Shown piece by piece: positions 16,666 to 26,415 of a stretch of 44,244 nt of DNA (the stretch's first letter is position 1; the number at the start of each line of letters is the position of its first letter). Below the pieces are notes generated by a model that saw nothing but the letters and a program-made list of their open reading frames with translations, had not been told where the DNA came from and ran no database searches. The DNA is from an uncultured Clostridium sp. (GTDB lineage: Bacteria > Bacillota > Clostridia > TANB77 > CAG-508), in assembly GCA_946496575.1 (NCBI GenBank), contig CAMMHE010000011.1, positions 1 through 44,244 on the forward strand. Reading direction: 5' to 3'. The translations under genes and the position numbers were made by a program.

Positions 16666-18027
16666 ATGAGAAAGGACATTTTGATATGTCTAGAAAAATT
16701 AGGAATAGGTGGAGTAGAAACAGCTGTTGTAAATCAAGCAATAGCATTAAAAGAAAAAGGTTGCAATGTGTTTGTAATAGCGCAAAAAGGAGTATATTCA
16801 GAAATACTTAAACAAAATGGAGTAACATGCATTGAATGGGAATTCAAACTAGAAAATAAATTTGATAATGAAAAAATAGAAAAAATAATAAGAATATTAA
16901 AGGAAAATAACATAGGTCAGGTACACATACATCAATTTCCCTGCATTTTGCAAGTATGGTATGCATGTGCCTTATTAAAAATCCCATATGTGGCATATTT
17001 GCATTCTGGAACTAAAGATATATATGAATGGTATGAAAAAAATCATAGTTTGTACAATAGCTTACTTAAAACATTTTTTGAGAATTCATATAAAATAATT
17101 GCTGTATCTAAAGGAGGAGCAGACAGTAATAAAGAATACTATAACCTAGATGAAAAAAAATATATAATTTTGAAAAATAGTATAAATTTTAATCAATATA
17201 AAAGCAAAATTGAAGTAAAACAAATAAAAAGATTCATAATATTAGCTAGAATTGCTCCAGAAAAAATGACATCTATAAAAAATGGAATAGAATTATTTAC
17301 CAAATATCAAGATTATTCAAATGATAATGATATTGTGTTAGATATATATGGTGATGGACCAGAAGAGGAAAATTTAAAAAAATATATTTCTGAAATTAAT
17401 TCAGATAATAAATATAATATAAACTTAAAAGGAGCCACAAATGATGTCCAAAGTGTAATTAATGAACACGATGTTGTATTAGCTATTGGAAGATGCATAT
17501 TAGAAGCAATGGCAATGAAAAGAATAGCTATAATTAGTGGCAATAGTGGTGAGGAACCATTAAAATTTATAGTAAAAGAAGATAATATATATGAAGCTAT
17601 AGAGCAAAATTTTTCAGGAAATGTTTTAAAAAAGGAAGATTTAGAAGACGTAGTAAAAGAACTTAATAATTTAAATGAATATAAAATAAAAGAAATAACT
17701 GATAAAAACTATAATATTATATATGAAAAGCTAAATATACAAAATAATGTGTATTGCATAGCTGAAGATGAAAAAGATAACACTGATTACAATAAAATAT
17801 TGTGGACAATATTTGAAAATCAAAATAATGATATAGAACAAACTAGATCAGCTGTAAACAATTTAAAAGAAGATAAAAAAAGACTAGAAGAATCAATAGA
17901 AAATTATAAAACAGATATTGATAAAAATATCCATGACTATGAAAAACTAAAAGAAGAAATAAACAATATATATAATAGTAAAAGATGGAAATATATAAAT
18001 AAAATAGCAAAGATATTTGATAAATAA
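16666..18027 (+). CDS. GT4-family glycosyltransferase with C-terminal coiled coil
   Basis: 453 residues. The GT-B N-domain starts ILICLEKLGIGGVETAVVNQA. The donor domain includes FIILARIAPEKM, LDIYGDGPEEENLKKYI and AIGRCILEAMAMKR. The last is the EX7E region, with GR in place of the first Glu, a variant I associate with some capsule-type enzymes. Residues about 375-440 are a charged coiled coil, ending in YNSKRWKYINK, a tail motif seen on several cell-surface-glycan transferases. It likely adds a sugar to the growing polymer at the cytoplasmic face, and the coiled coil may hold it in a complex. First gene of the operon, with its own promoter. Specificity is not readable. Confidence 0.82.
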   Translation: MRKDILICLEKLGIGGVETAVVNQAIALKEKGCNVFVIAQKGVYSEILKQNGVTCIEWEFKLENKFDNEKIEKIIRILKENNIGQVHIHQFPCILQVWYACALLKIPYVAYLHSGTKDIYEWYEKNHSLYNSLLKTFFENSYKIIAVSKGGADSNKEYYNLDEKKYIILKNSINFNQYKSKIEVKQIKRFIILARIAPEKMTSIKNGIELFTKYQDYSNDNDIVLDIYGDGPEEENLKKYISEINSDNKYNINLKGATNDVQSVINEHDVVLAIGRCILEAMAMKRIAIISGNSGEEPLKFIVKEDNIYEAIEQNFSGNVLKKEDLEDVVKELNNLNEYKIKEITDKNYNIIYEKLNIQNNVYCIAEDEKDNTDYNKILWTIFENQNNDIEQTRSAVNNLKEDKKRLEESIENYKTDIDKNIHDYEKLKEEINNIYNSKRWKYINKIAKIFDK

Positions 18028-18046
18028 AAAACAAAGGAAAGGAGAA

Positions 18047-18070
18047 ATGCTATCAAATATGATGGCATGA
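18047..18070 (+). CDS. Seven-codon leader ORF overlapping the wzt start
   Basis: AAAGGAGAA is placed two to three bases before ATG 18047, which opens a seven-codon frame (MLSNMMA). Its TGA (18068-18070) overlaps the ATG at 18067 as ATGA. The same ribosome-binding site is 20 or more bases from the wzt start, too far for direct use. Translation of wzt may therefore depend on termination and restart here. It may equally be a chance frame. Confidence 0.35.
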   Translation: MLSNMMA

Positions 18071-18813
18071 TGCTTAAAATGGAAAAACACATATCAATAG
18101 AAGTGAAAAATCTGTATAAGGATTTTTCAGTATATTCTGATAAAGCTAATACTGTAAAAGAAAGATTGATAAGACTTGGAAAAGGAAAAAAAGAAAAACG
18201 TGAAATATTAAAAGACATTAATTTAACAATAAAAAAAGGAGAAGCAGTAGCATTAATAGGAGTAAATGGAAGTGGAAAATCTACACTATTAAAGCTAATG
18301 ACAAAGATAATATATCCTAATAAAGGAAAAGTAGAAACACATGGAAAATTAACTTCTCTATTAGAATTAGGAGCAGGATTTCATCCTGACTTTTCAGGAA
18401 GAGAAAACATATATTTTAATGCTTCAATTTTTGGTTTAACTAAAAAGGAAATAGATAGTAGGCTTGAACAAATAATAGAATTTTCAGAATTAGGAAAATT
18501 CATAGACAATCCAGTAAGAACATATTCTTCTGGAATGTATATGCGTTTGGCCTTTGCAGTAGCTATAAATGTAGATGCTGAAATATTGTTAGTAGATGAA
18601 ATATTGTCAGTAGGAGACCAACATTTTCAAGAGAAATGTCTAAATAAAATGAAGGAATTAAGAAAAGAAGGCAAAACAATGGTATTTGTAACACATAGTT
18701 TAGGTTCAGCGAGAGAACTATGTGATAGAGCCGTGTGGCTTGCAAATGGTGAAATTAGAATGGATGGAAAGGCAAATGAAGTAATAGACAAATATCTTGA
18801 AGAAACGAGATAA
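18067..18813 (+). CDS. ABC transporter ATPase for polysaccharide export (Wzt/TagH type)
   Basis: 248 residues. It binds and hydrolyses ATP to drive export of a lipid-linked glycan through the partner permease. Walker A is GVNGSGKST, the signature is YSSGMYMRLAFA, Walker B is ILLVDEILSVGD, and the H-loop is in VTHS. The GAGFHPDFSGRENIYFN stretch is typical of the Wzt/TagH/RfbB group. Only the nucleotide-binding domain is present. The C-terminal carbohydrate-binding domain found on some Wzt proteins is absent, so substrate length or end-cap recognition should lie elsewhere. The start could be 18067 (coupled to the seven-codon leader) or the ATG at 18079. The permease gene follows after 28 bases. 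Confidence 0.92.
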   Translation: MMLKMEKHISIEVKNLYKDFSVYSDKANTVKERLIRLGKGKKEKREILKDINLTIKKGEAVALIGVNGSGKSTLLKLMTKIIYPNKGKVETHGKLTSLLELGAGFHPDFSGRENIYFNASIFGLTKKEIDSRLEQIIEFSELGKFIDNPVRTYSSGMYMRLAFAVAINVDAEILLVDEILSVGDQHFQEKCLNKMKELRKEGKTMVFVTHSLGSARELCDRAVWLANGEIRMDGKANEVIDKYLEETR

Positions 18814-18841
18814 CAAAAGTAAAAAGGAAGGAAAAACAAAA

Positions 18842-19615
18842 ATGACAATTTTTAAAAATTTATATAATTATAGAGAGCTTATAAAAACTAGTGTAAAAAA
18901 AGATATAGGAGGAAAATATAAGCATTCATTTTTAGGAGTACTATGGTCTTTTATAAATCCATTATTACAAATAGCAGTATATGCAATAATTTTCCCATTA
19001 ATAATTAGAAACAATATACCAAATTATACGGTATTTATGGTATGTGGACTTATACCATGGAATTATTTTTCAACAGTAATTAATAGAGCGTCATTTACAA
19101 TGATTGAAAATGGAAATATTATAAAGAAGGTATATTTCCCAAGAGAAATATTGCCATTATCGGTTGTTACTAGTGAAACAGTAAACTTTTTTATTTCAAC
19201 AATAATAATAGTATGCTTTACTTTAGCCTATGGAATGGGCTTAACTCCATACATTTTGCTTTATCCATTAGTAGCAGTGGTACAATATGTACTATTGATT
19301 GGAGTTTCCTTCATAGTATCAAGTGTAACAGTGTACTTTAGGGATTTACAACATTTTATAGGAGTACTTTTACAATTGTTTTTCTATGCAACACCTATTG
19401 TATATTCTATAGAAACAATACCAGAAAATTTTAGATGGATTTTAGAAATAAATCCAATGACTTACATAATAGAAGCATATAGAGATATATTTTATAATCA
19501 AACCATGCCAGATATGAAAATGTTAGGAGTAATATTAATTATAGGAATAATACTTTGTGTAGTAGGATATTTAATATTTAACAAATTACAAAAAAGATTT
19601 GCAGAAGAGCTATAA
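18842..19615 (+). CDS. ABC transporter permease for polysaccharide export (Wzm/TagG type)
   Basis: 257 residues with about six membrane helices in the ABC-2 pattern. The N-terminus FKNLYNYRELIKTSVKKD lies along the membrane and carries the charged pre-helix. GVLWSFINPLLQIAVYAIIF begins the first membrane pair, and the PIVYSIETIPENFRWILEINPMT loop is characteristic of Wzm/TagG/KpsM-like permeases. The open frame begins at a TTG at 18797 inside wzt, but GGAAGG ten bases before ATG 18842 marks the real start. With the ATPase just upstream it forms the exporter that moves finished or partly finished glycan across the membrane. Confidence 0.92.
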   Translation: MTIFKNLYNYRELIKTSVKKDIGGKYKHSFLGVLWSFINPLLQIAVYAIIFPLIIRNNIPNYTVFMVCGLIPWNYFSTVINRASFTMIENGNIIKKVYFPREILPLSVVTSETVNFFISTIIIVCFTLAYGMGLTPYILLYPLVAVVQYVLLIGVSFIVSSVTVYFRDLQHFIGVLLQLFFYATPIVYSIETIPENFRWILEINPMTYIIEAYRDIFYNQTMPDMKMLGVILIIGIILCVVGYLIFNKLQKRFAEEL

Positions 19616-19672
19616 TTTGAAGCAAGGTAAAATGCACATTAAATAATGAAATGATAGAATAAGGAGCATATA

Positions 19673-21982
19673 ATGGAAGAAAACAAAAACTTTAATTTTA
19701 AACAAATACCAGGACAAAAACTAGAAAAAAAATCAATAAATGATGGAAAGCCATTAATAAGTATAGCAACAGCATACTACAATTGCAAGGATTATATAAT
19801 GCAAACAGCATATTCAATTTTAAATCAAACATTTCCTTACTGGGAGTGGAACATTGTAAATGATGGGTCTACTGAAGAAGGAACAAAGGAATTATTAGAA
19901 AAATTGAAAAGTATGGATTCAAGAATCCATGTTTTCGAACAGAAGAATGCTGGAAGATTAGAAGCCAGAGATAATGCTGTTAAACATGCTAGTTGTGATT
20001 TAGTATTTATACTGGATTCAGATGATGTAATAGACAAAACATATCTAGAATGTGCATATTTTACAATGCTAACAAATCCAGATGTTGCATGGGTTTATGC
20101 TGATGTAGTAACTTTTGACGGGCAAAATTTCTTATGGAAAAAATTATTTGATTGTGAACAAGAAAAAAAAGAGAACATTTTACCAGTTTGTTCACTTATA
20201 AAAAAACAAGTAATAGAAGAGGTTGGAGGGTATGCAGCAGTAGATAAGGATGTACATGAAGATTGGCATATGTGGTTAAGAATGATAGAAAAAGGCTATT
20301 ACCCAGCAAGAATGAATTACTATGGATTTTGGTACCGCTCTAAAAAAGAGGGTGGAACAATGGCATCAATAAAGAATAATGCTGAAAGACAAAAACATGC
20401 TGAAGAAGAAATTGCAAAGCAAGCAAAAAAAATTAAAAAAAATGTTACAGCAATTCAATACCCAGTATCAACAAATTTTAACTTTGATTCTTACCCATAT
20501 ACATTTGAGTGGGATAGACAACCTATAAATAAAAGAGAAAAGAAGAATTTATTATTTATATTTCCTTGGCTTAAATTGGGTGGAGCAGATAAATTTAACT
20601 TTGATTTAATTTCAAATTTAACTCAAGATGAATATGAGATTACGATTCTTACAACAGAGCCATGTGATTACGTGTGGAGGCAAAGATTTGAAAAATATGC
20701 AACAATATTTGATTTGACATCATTTTTGCATAGAAGAGATTGGCCAGCATTCATACATTACATAATGAAATCTAGAAATATCGATTTAGTTTTCCAATCT
20801 CAAAGCTATTTTGGATATTATGTATTGCCATGGCTTAAATCATATTTTCCAGAAATACCATTTGTTGATTATCTACATGCTGAAAATTGGAGTTGGAGAA
20901 ATGGAGAATATCCTAGAGACTCAACGGCTATAGCACAGATAGTTGACAAAACATATACATGTACAAAATACTTGAAAAATGAAATGTCGGAAAAAATGGA
21001 GAGAACTACAGACAATGTACAAGCAGTCTACATAGGAGTAAATCCTAACGAATTTAATCCAGATATAGTAAAAATATCAGAGGACGAAAAATTAGAGAAA
21101 GCAGTAGAAAAACATAAAGATAAGAAAAAAATATTATTCTGTTGCAGAATTTCAATAGAAAAAAGACCGATATTAGCATTAAGAATACTAAAAAAACTTT
21201 GCGAGAAAAGAAATGATATTGTTTTATTTGTAGTTGGAGATGGACCAATGCTACAGAAAACAAAAAGAGAAACAAATAAATTAGGTTTAGAAAACAATGT
21301 GGAATTTTTTGGAAGTAAAGATAATGTAAAACCTTTCTATAAAGCGTGTGATGTAGAATTGATATGCTCTTTAAGTGAAGGATTAACATTAACAACATAC
21401 GAGGCAATGTCTATGAAAAAACCTGTAGTTTCAGCAGATATAGGAGGACAGTCAGAATTAATAGACTCTACTTGCGGAAGATTGGTTAAAAATATTCAAA
21501 GCCAAAAAGACTTATTTTCAAATAAATACTATGATGAAGAAATTGAAAATTATGCAAATGCTTTAACAGATATAATAGAAGCTTCTAATTATAATCAGAT
21601 ATGTGAAGAATGCAGAAGGAAAGTGTTGAATGGCTTTTCAATTCAAAACATGATAAATACACTAGATACAGATATAAAGATGCTTATAAAAGAGGGAAGT
21701 AAGACAGGAAAAGATGCCCCAAAATATAGAGAGATGTTTAGCCAATATTTAGTTGTGTATAACCAATTAGACCAGAGAAATTATTTTTCAGATAAAGGCG
21801 GAGTTGAAGTCCAAGGAAATTTCTATGCGGAGAAAACACAAAGAATAAAAGATGAAATGTGGAAAAATCCGATTTGGAGGGGATTCATAACTTTTCTGCA
21901 GAAAACTGGTTTAATGAAATTAATAAAGAAGACAGGCATAGATAAAAAAATAAAAAGAGAGATTGTAAAGAAAATAAAATAA
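19673..21982 (+). CDS. Two-domain glycosyltransferase (GT2 fused to GT4)
   Basis: 769 residues. Residues about 25-260 are a GT-A/GT2 domain: PLISIATAYYNCKDYIMQTA, NDGSTEEGTKELL, and FILDSDDVIDKTYLE with the DxD-type metal site, then WHMWLRMIEKGYY. Residues about 290-690 are a GT-B/GT4 domain: LLFIFPWLKLGGADKF, FCCRISIEKRPILALRIL, FVVGDGPMLQKT and SEGLTLTTYEAMSMKKP, where the EX7E acids are intact. The C-terminus is basic and probably membrane-associated. One polypeptide can thus add two sugars, perhaps as an alternating repeat. AAGGAG lies close before the ATG. It sits just after the exporter genes. Confidence 0.87.
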   Translation: MEENKNFNFKQIPGQKLEKKSINDGKPLISIATAYYNCKDYIMQTAYSILNQTFPYWEWNIVNDGSTEEGTKELLEKLKSMDSRIHVFEQKNAGRLEARDNAVKHASCDLVFILDSDDVIDKTYLECAYFTMLTNPDVAWVYADVVTFDGQNFLWKKLFDCEQEKKENILPVCSLIKKQVIEEVGGYAAVDKDVHEDWHMWLRMIEKGYYPARMNYYGFWYRSKKEGGTMASIKNNAERQKHAEEEIAKQAKKIKKNVTAIQYPVSTNFNFDSYPYTFEWDRQPINKREKKNLLFIFPWLKLGGADKFNFDLISNLTQDEYEITILTTEPCDYVWRQRFEKYATIFDLTSFLHRRDWPAFIHYIMKSRNIDLVFQSQSYFGYYVLPWLKSYFPEIPFVDYLHAENWSWRNGEYPRDSTAIAQIVDKTYTCTKYLKNEMSEKMERTTDNVQAVYIGVNPNEFNPDIVKISEDEKLEKAVEKHKDKKKILFCCRISIEKRPILALRILKKLCEKRNDIVLFVVGDGPMLQKTKRETNKLGLENNVEFFGSKDNVKPFYKACDVELICSLSEGLTLTTYEAMSMKKPVVSADIGGQSELIDSTCGRLVKNIQSQKDLFSNKYYDEEIENYANALTDIIEASNYNQICEECRRKVLNGFSIQNMINTLDTDIKMLIKEGSKTGKDAPKYREMFSQYLVVYNQLDQRNYFSDKGGVEVQGNFYAEKTQRIKDEMWKNPIWRGFITFLQKTGLMKLIKKTGIDKKIKREIVKKIK

Positions 21983-21998
21983 GGAGAAAACTTAAAAA

Positions 21999-23759
21999 AT
22001 GAAAGATAAAGTACTAGAGATAATAAAAAAATCAGGAATATTTTTACTTGAATTTTTAACAGTAATATTATTATATACAACAATTTTATGGGTAATTAAA
22101 GTCCCAATTACCAAATACCATATTGTAATTGAATTTGGAATAACAATAATACTTTTTATACTCTTATATTTTATAAAAAATATTGGAATAAAAATAAAAC
22201 CAGATAAAGAAAGAATAAAAGAATTTATCCTTCCAATATTAATAGCAATTTTGTTAGGTACAATAATATTCACAGCATCTGTATATGTTTGTGGGAAAAT
22301 ATATGATACCACATCTGATGGAAATACATATCATAAACTTGCAATAGGCAGTATGAAAAATGGCTGGATACCATTATATGGAAGCTGCAAAGATTATACT
22401 GAAGAAGATGGAAATGTGGTTACAGTAATGGAGGGCAATATTAACTATTTATGGGCTGATCACTATGCTATTGGAACAGAAATAATAGGAGCTAATATAT
22501 ATGCATTTTCAGGTAATATTGAGTCTGGCAAAGCTTTTAGTCTAGTAATGATGTATGCATGTTTTGCTATAATGCTTGAATATCTATGTAAAAATAGAAA
22601 AATAAACATAATAGCAGGGCTTATAATATCATTTGTAGCGACAGTTAATCCTATAACAGTAACTCAAGTGGGAACGTATTATGTAGATACAACTCTTGCG
22701 ATGGGACTATTTATTATATTTATTGAACTTTTGTCAATTACAGAGAAAAGAGATAAAGAAAAATATTTGATTTTAGCAATGGCAATTATAATATGTTCTA
22801 ATGCTAAGTTTACAGGTCTTGCATATGCGGGAGTATTTTGTGTAGCATTCTATTTTTACTGGTTAATAAAAGAAAGAAAAGATAAAGCTGAATTAACAAA
22901 ATTGTTTAAGGAAAATACAATTTTTTATGTAATAACAGTTATAGTAACTGTAGCGATAGTTGGAATGTCTTCTTACCTTATGAACACAATAAATTCTAAA
23001 AATCCTTTTTATCCTTTATATGTCGAAGGACATGTAGATAATATGGTAAATCAAGAAATACCAGTATCATTATCTAGCAAATCACATTTAGAACAGTTCT
23101 TGATATCAGTATTTTCTGAAGGAAGAAATGTATCTCCAGCATATTATCCAGAGGGTGGAATAGAACCAAAATTAAAAATTCCATTTACTGTGACAGAAGA
23201 GGAATTAAATAATTATACAATTCCAGATATTAGAATGGGAGGATTTGGACCATTATATAGTGGAATATTTATAATAACAATTATTATATCAATAGTTATG
23301 ATAGTTGATTATATTAAGAATAAGAAATATGATGAATTAATACAATACTTATTAATTTTTGTAATTAGCTTTGCATTAGTTATATTCCTTGATGGAGCTT
23401 ATTGGGCAAGATATATACCATATGTATATTTTATATCAATTATGAATTTAACCTATTTATTTGAAAAACAGAAAAGATGGATTAATGTTTTAGGATATGC
23501 AGTAGGGATAATTATGATAGTAAATTCGCTATTAGTAACCAAAATAGCATTTTCATCATATGTATCTAATTCAAAATATGTGAAAAATAATTTTCAAAGT
23601 TTTAAGGAATACTGCCAAACACAAGAAGAACCAGTGGAAATAAAATTAAATATCATAGCATACCAAGGAGTACTATATAATATTGATGATTTAGGAATAA
23701 AAGTAAAAATAAACCAAGAGTTAGATGCCAAGAGAGATGTATTTATGTTTAAATATTAG
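21999..23759 (+). CDS. Multi-pass membrane protein, GT-C-like, function unproven
   Basis: 586 residues with about ten hydrophobic helices and two longer loops. The first loop (residues about 100-165) contains DGNTYHKLAIGSMKNGWIPL and YLWADHYAIGTE, a soluble acidic region right after an early membrane helix. That is where GT-C transferases place their catalytic acids. The segment YYVDTTLAMGLFIIFIELLS resembles the Leu/Ile-rich helices of the GT39/PMT-like group. It likely uses polyprenyl-phosphate sugars at the outer face, but could instead be a polymerase. AAGGAGAA precedes the start, 16 bases after the two-domain transferase. I do not recognise a specific family. Confidence 0.65.
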   Translation: MKDKVLEIIKKSGIFLLEFLTVILLYTTILWVIKVPITKYHIVIEFGITIILFILLYFIKNIGIKIKPDKERIKEFILPILIAILLGTIIFTASVYVCGKIYDTTSDGNTYHKLAIGSMKNGWIPLYGSCKDYTEEDGNVVTVMEGNINYLWADHYAIGTEIIGANIYAFSGNIESGKAFSLVMMYACFAIMLEYLCKNRKINIIAGLIISFVATVNPITVTQVGTYYVDTTLAMGLFIIFIELLSITEKRDKEKYLILAMAIIICSNAKFTGLAYAGVFCVAFYFYWLIKERKDKAELTKLFKENTIFYVITVIVTVAIVGMSSYLMNTINSKNPFYPLYVEGHVDNMVNQEIPVSLSSKSHLEQFLISVFSEGRNVSPAYYPEGGIEPKLKIPFTVTEEELNNYTIPDIRMGGFGPLYSGIFIITIIISIVMIVDYIKNKKYDELIQYLLIFVISFALVIFLDGAYWARYIPYVYFISIMNLTYLFEKQKRWINVLGYAVGIIMIVNSLLVTKIAFSSYVSNSKYVKNNFQSFKEYCQTQEEPVEIKLNIIAYQGVLYNIDDLGIKVKINQELDAKRDVFMFKY

Positions 23760-23788
23760 AAAAAATAAAGAAAGGTATAAATATCAAA

Positions 23789-25264
23789 ATGGAAAAAATA
23801 AAACAACTTTTTAAAGATAGTAAACTATATATTTTTCTATTAATCACTTTAGTATTTTTTGGAATATTTTCTAAACTAGAGTTCGCTACTGATACATATT
23901 GCGTATTTGCAACAGCAACAAGACAATATTGTGAGCACTTCTTATATTCAGGAAGATTTATATCTGCCACATGTTTGGCAGTTGCTGAAATACTAAACTT
24001 TGGACCCATTGCAATATATACTACCTCATATTTACTTGCAATAATAAGTACAGTAGCATCTTTATATATATTAAATAGTGTAATAAAAAAAGATATAAAA
24101 AATGAAGTAATGAGTATATTAGTAAGTACACTTATAGTAATAAATTCTTTTTCAATAGAGTTATATCTATTCCTAGAAAAAGGAATACTTATGCTTTCTG
24201 TATTATTTAATATTTTAGCTTTTTATAGTTTTACTAAATATTTAGAAGGAAATAAAAAGCAGTTAATATTAACTTTTATATATATGTTATTAGCAAATTT
24301 TTCTTACCAAGGAACAGTAGGACTATTTGTGGGACTAGCTGTTATATATATAATAAAACATAGTGAGAAAATAGGGGCATTTATAAAAAATAATATTATA
24401 GCAGCGTGTTGCTATGGAATACCAGCATTGGTTAACTATTTAATAGTTAAATTTGCATTTAATAATTCAAGAGTAAGTGCTGGAATAGATATAGTAGAAT
24501 CTGTTAAGCTAATATTAAAATATACAAAAGAGATGTTGCAATATACATTTAATATACTTCCAGAGTATTTCTTCATAATAGTTTTAGGAATTTTAGCAAT
24601 AATATGTTTAGTGACAATTTTGACTAAAAATGTGGGAAAAAAGAAAAAAATAATTTTAGTGTTGCAAAGTATATATGTAGTATTAGCAATATATATTGCA
24701 GCAGTATTTCCGCAAATAATGCAAAGTACAACATCGATAGGGTTTGCACCAAGAAATACATATGTTTTTGCAAGCATTATAGGAATATTAGTATTATTTA
24801 TATTTATGATTATAGAAGAAGACAGTATAAAAATATTGAAGAACATCATTTTAATGATAATAGTTGTTTTCATATGTGTACAGTATTTAGCATTTACAAA
24901 TATAGAAAGAAATAGATATATACTAAATTATATAGATTATTATAATGTACTTCAAATCAAAGAAAAAGTAACAAAATATGAGGAAGAAACTGGAAACATA
25001 ATTAAAAAAGTTTCTACATATAAGCAAAATGGAAATCAAGTAAGTTATCCAGAACTTTGGACAAGCGGAGATATAAATATAAAGGCTACTTGCCCAGATT
25101 GGAGTAGAATTGATTATTTAGAATACTATTTAGATAGAGAATTAGAAGAAATAAAAAACAGTGAAGAAGTTTATGAAAAATATTTTAAAGGGAATGACTG
25201 GAAAATATTTGATTTAGACCAAATTGTCCTAATAGAAGATACACTTCATATTTGTTTATATTAA
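23789..25264 (+). CDS. GtrII-like glucosyltransferase (GT-C membrane protein)
   Basis: 491 residues, about eleven membrane helices. The N-terminus places FATDTYCVFATATRQYCEHFLYSGRFIS right after the first helix. An acidic/aromatic first loop followed by a GR-containing segment matches the Glucos_trans_II (GtrII) family, which adds glucosyl groups from bactoprenol phosphate to surface polysaccharide outside the membrane. The C-terminal soluble part (about 400-491) is hydrophilic, with WTSGDINIKATCPDWSRIDYLEYYLDRE. The GtrB-like gene downstream would make its donor lipid. AAAGAAAGG lies before the start. Family assignment is by pattern and moderately sure; the sugar may not be glucose. Confidence 0.7.
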   Translation: MEKIKQLFKDSKLYIFLLITLVFFGIFSKLEFATDTYCVFATATRQYCEHFLYSGRFISATCLAVAEILNFGPIAIYTTSYLLAIISTVASLYILNSVIKKDIKNEVMSILVSTLIVINSFSIELYLFLEKGILMLSVLFNILAFYSFTKYLEGNKKQLILTFIYMLLANFSYQGTVGLFVGLAVIYIIKHSEKIGAFIKNNIIAACCYGIPALVNYLIVKFAFNNSRVSAGIDIVESVKLILKYTKEMLQYTFNILPEYFFIIVLGILAIICLVTILTKNVGKKKKIILVLQSIYVVLAIYIAAVFPQIMQSTTSIGFAPRNTYVFASIIGILVLFIFMIIEEDSIKILKNIILMIIVVFICVQYLAFTNIERNRYILNYIDYYNVLQIKEKVTKYEEETGNIIKKVSTYKQNGNQVSYPELWTSGDINIKATCPDWSRIDYLEYYLDRELEEIKNSEEVYEKYFKGNDWKIFDLDQIVLIEDTLHICLY

Positions 25265-25287
25265 AAGTGTAAAGGAAGGAGCTTAAA

Positions 25288-26232
25288 ATGAAAAAAATAA
25301 CTATAATTATACCAGCTTATAATGAAGAGGAATCTTTGCCATTTTTATATGAAAGGTTAGAAAACTTAATAGATAGAATCGAAAACTATGAATTTGAAAT
25401 TTTATTTGTAAATGATGGTTCAAAAGATAAAACCATAGATTTAATAAAAGAATATAGAGAAAGAGATAACAGAATATCATATGTTGATTTTGCTAGAAAT
25501 TTTGGAAAAGAAACGGCAATGATAGCAGGTTTAGATTATGCAACAGGTGACGCTGTAATATTTATGGATGCTGATTTACAAGATCCACCAGAATTAATTG
25601 TAGACTTTATAAAGTACTGGGAAGAAGGATATGATGATGTTTATGCAAAACGTAAATCAAGAAAAGGAGAAACCTTCCTAAAGAAATTTACTTCAAAAAT
25701 GTATTATAAAGTATTACAAAAAATTGCAGGAATAGATATACAAAAAGATACTGGTGATTTTAGATTACTAGATAGAAGATGTGTAAATGCATTGAAAAAA
25801 TTGAGAGAATCACAAAGATGTACAAAATCATTATTTAGCTGGATAGGATATAAGAAAAAGGAAGTTCTATATGATAGAGATTCAAGAATTGCTGGAAAAA
25901 CAAAATGGAATTATAAAAGGCTAGTTGATTTAGCAATTGATGGAATAACTTCTTTAACCACCTCACCTTTAAGACTTTCTACATATATTTCGATACCAAC
26001 ATTTTTAGTTTTATTTGTATACTTTGTTTATGTAATAATAAAGTGTTTAGTACAAAATGTAGCAATTCAAGCATATCAAGCAATAATTTTATTATTGTTA
26101 TTCTTTTCTGGAGTTCAAATATTATTATTTGGAATCGTTGGAGAATATTTAGGAAGAATATTTAATGAAACTAAAAACAGACCATTGTATTTGGTAAATG
26201 AATACAACGGAAAGAAAGAAATGAATGAATAA
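25288..26232 (+). CDS. Polyprenyl-phosphate glycosyltransferase, GtrB/DPM1-like
   Basis: 314 residues. The GT2 catalytic domain starts ITIIIPAYNEEESLPFLYE, with LFVNDGSKDKTIDLI and FMDADLQDPPELI (the DxD) and then RKSRKGETFLKKF. Two C-terminal membrane helices (about 232-255 and 267-290) hold it at the membrane, with VGEYLGRIFNETKNRPLYLV after the last. Such enzymes move a sugar from UDP-sugar to undecaprenyl phosphate on the cytoplasmic side, giving the donor for outer-face transferases such as the GtrII-like protein just upstream. AAGGAAGGAG precedes the ATG. It is the last gene of the operon. No GtrA-like flippase gene is next to it. Confidence 0.9.
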   Translation: MKKITIIIPAYNEEESLPFLYERLENLIDRIENYEFEILFVNDGSKDKTIDLIKEYRERDNRISYVDFARNFGKETAMIAGLDYATGDAVIFMDADLQDPPELIVDFIKYWEEGYDDVYAKRKSRKGETFLKKFTSKMYYKVLQKIAGIDIQKDTGDFRLLDRRCVNALKKLRESQRCTKSLFSWIGYKKKEVLYDRDSRIAGKTKWNYKRLVDLAIDGITSLTTSPLRLSTYISIPTFLVLFVYFVYVIIKCLVQNVAIQAYQAIILLLLFFSGVQILLFGIVGEYLGRIFNETKNRPLYLVNEYNGKKEMNE

Positions 26233-26311
26233 ATTGTGAGAGCAAGTAGTATAAAAAGGTCAAAGATATATTCAAGATAATCAACAGAAATATAAAATTT
26301 AATAATATTAA

Positions 26312-26340
26312 TTGAATAAAATAATCATATATGTTAAAAT
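26312..26340 (+). promoter_or_regulatory. Promoter in front of the PIN-domain gene
   Basis: TTGAAT at 26312-26317, a 17-base spacer, TAAAAT at 26335-26340. A second -10-like TATAAT is at 26391-26396 but without a convincing -35. Confidence 0.6.
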
Positions 26341-26415
26341 CGAAACAGATAATATTTTCCTTATATATAGATAAATACGATAAAATGTAGTATAATAGAA
26401 AGAGAGGTTGATTTT

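Noticed and set aside
24436..24873. 145-codon reverse-strand frame inside the GtrII-like gene
   Set aside because: It lies antisense to a clear membrane-protein gene; its hydrophobic content mirrors the A/T-rich sense codons.
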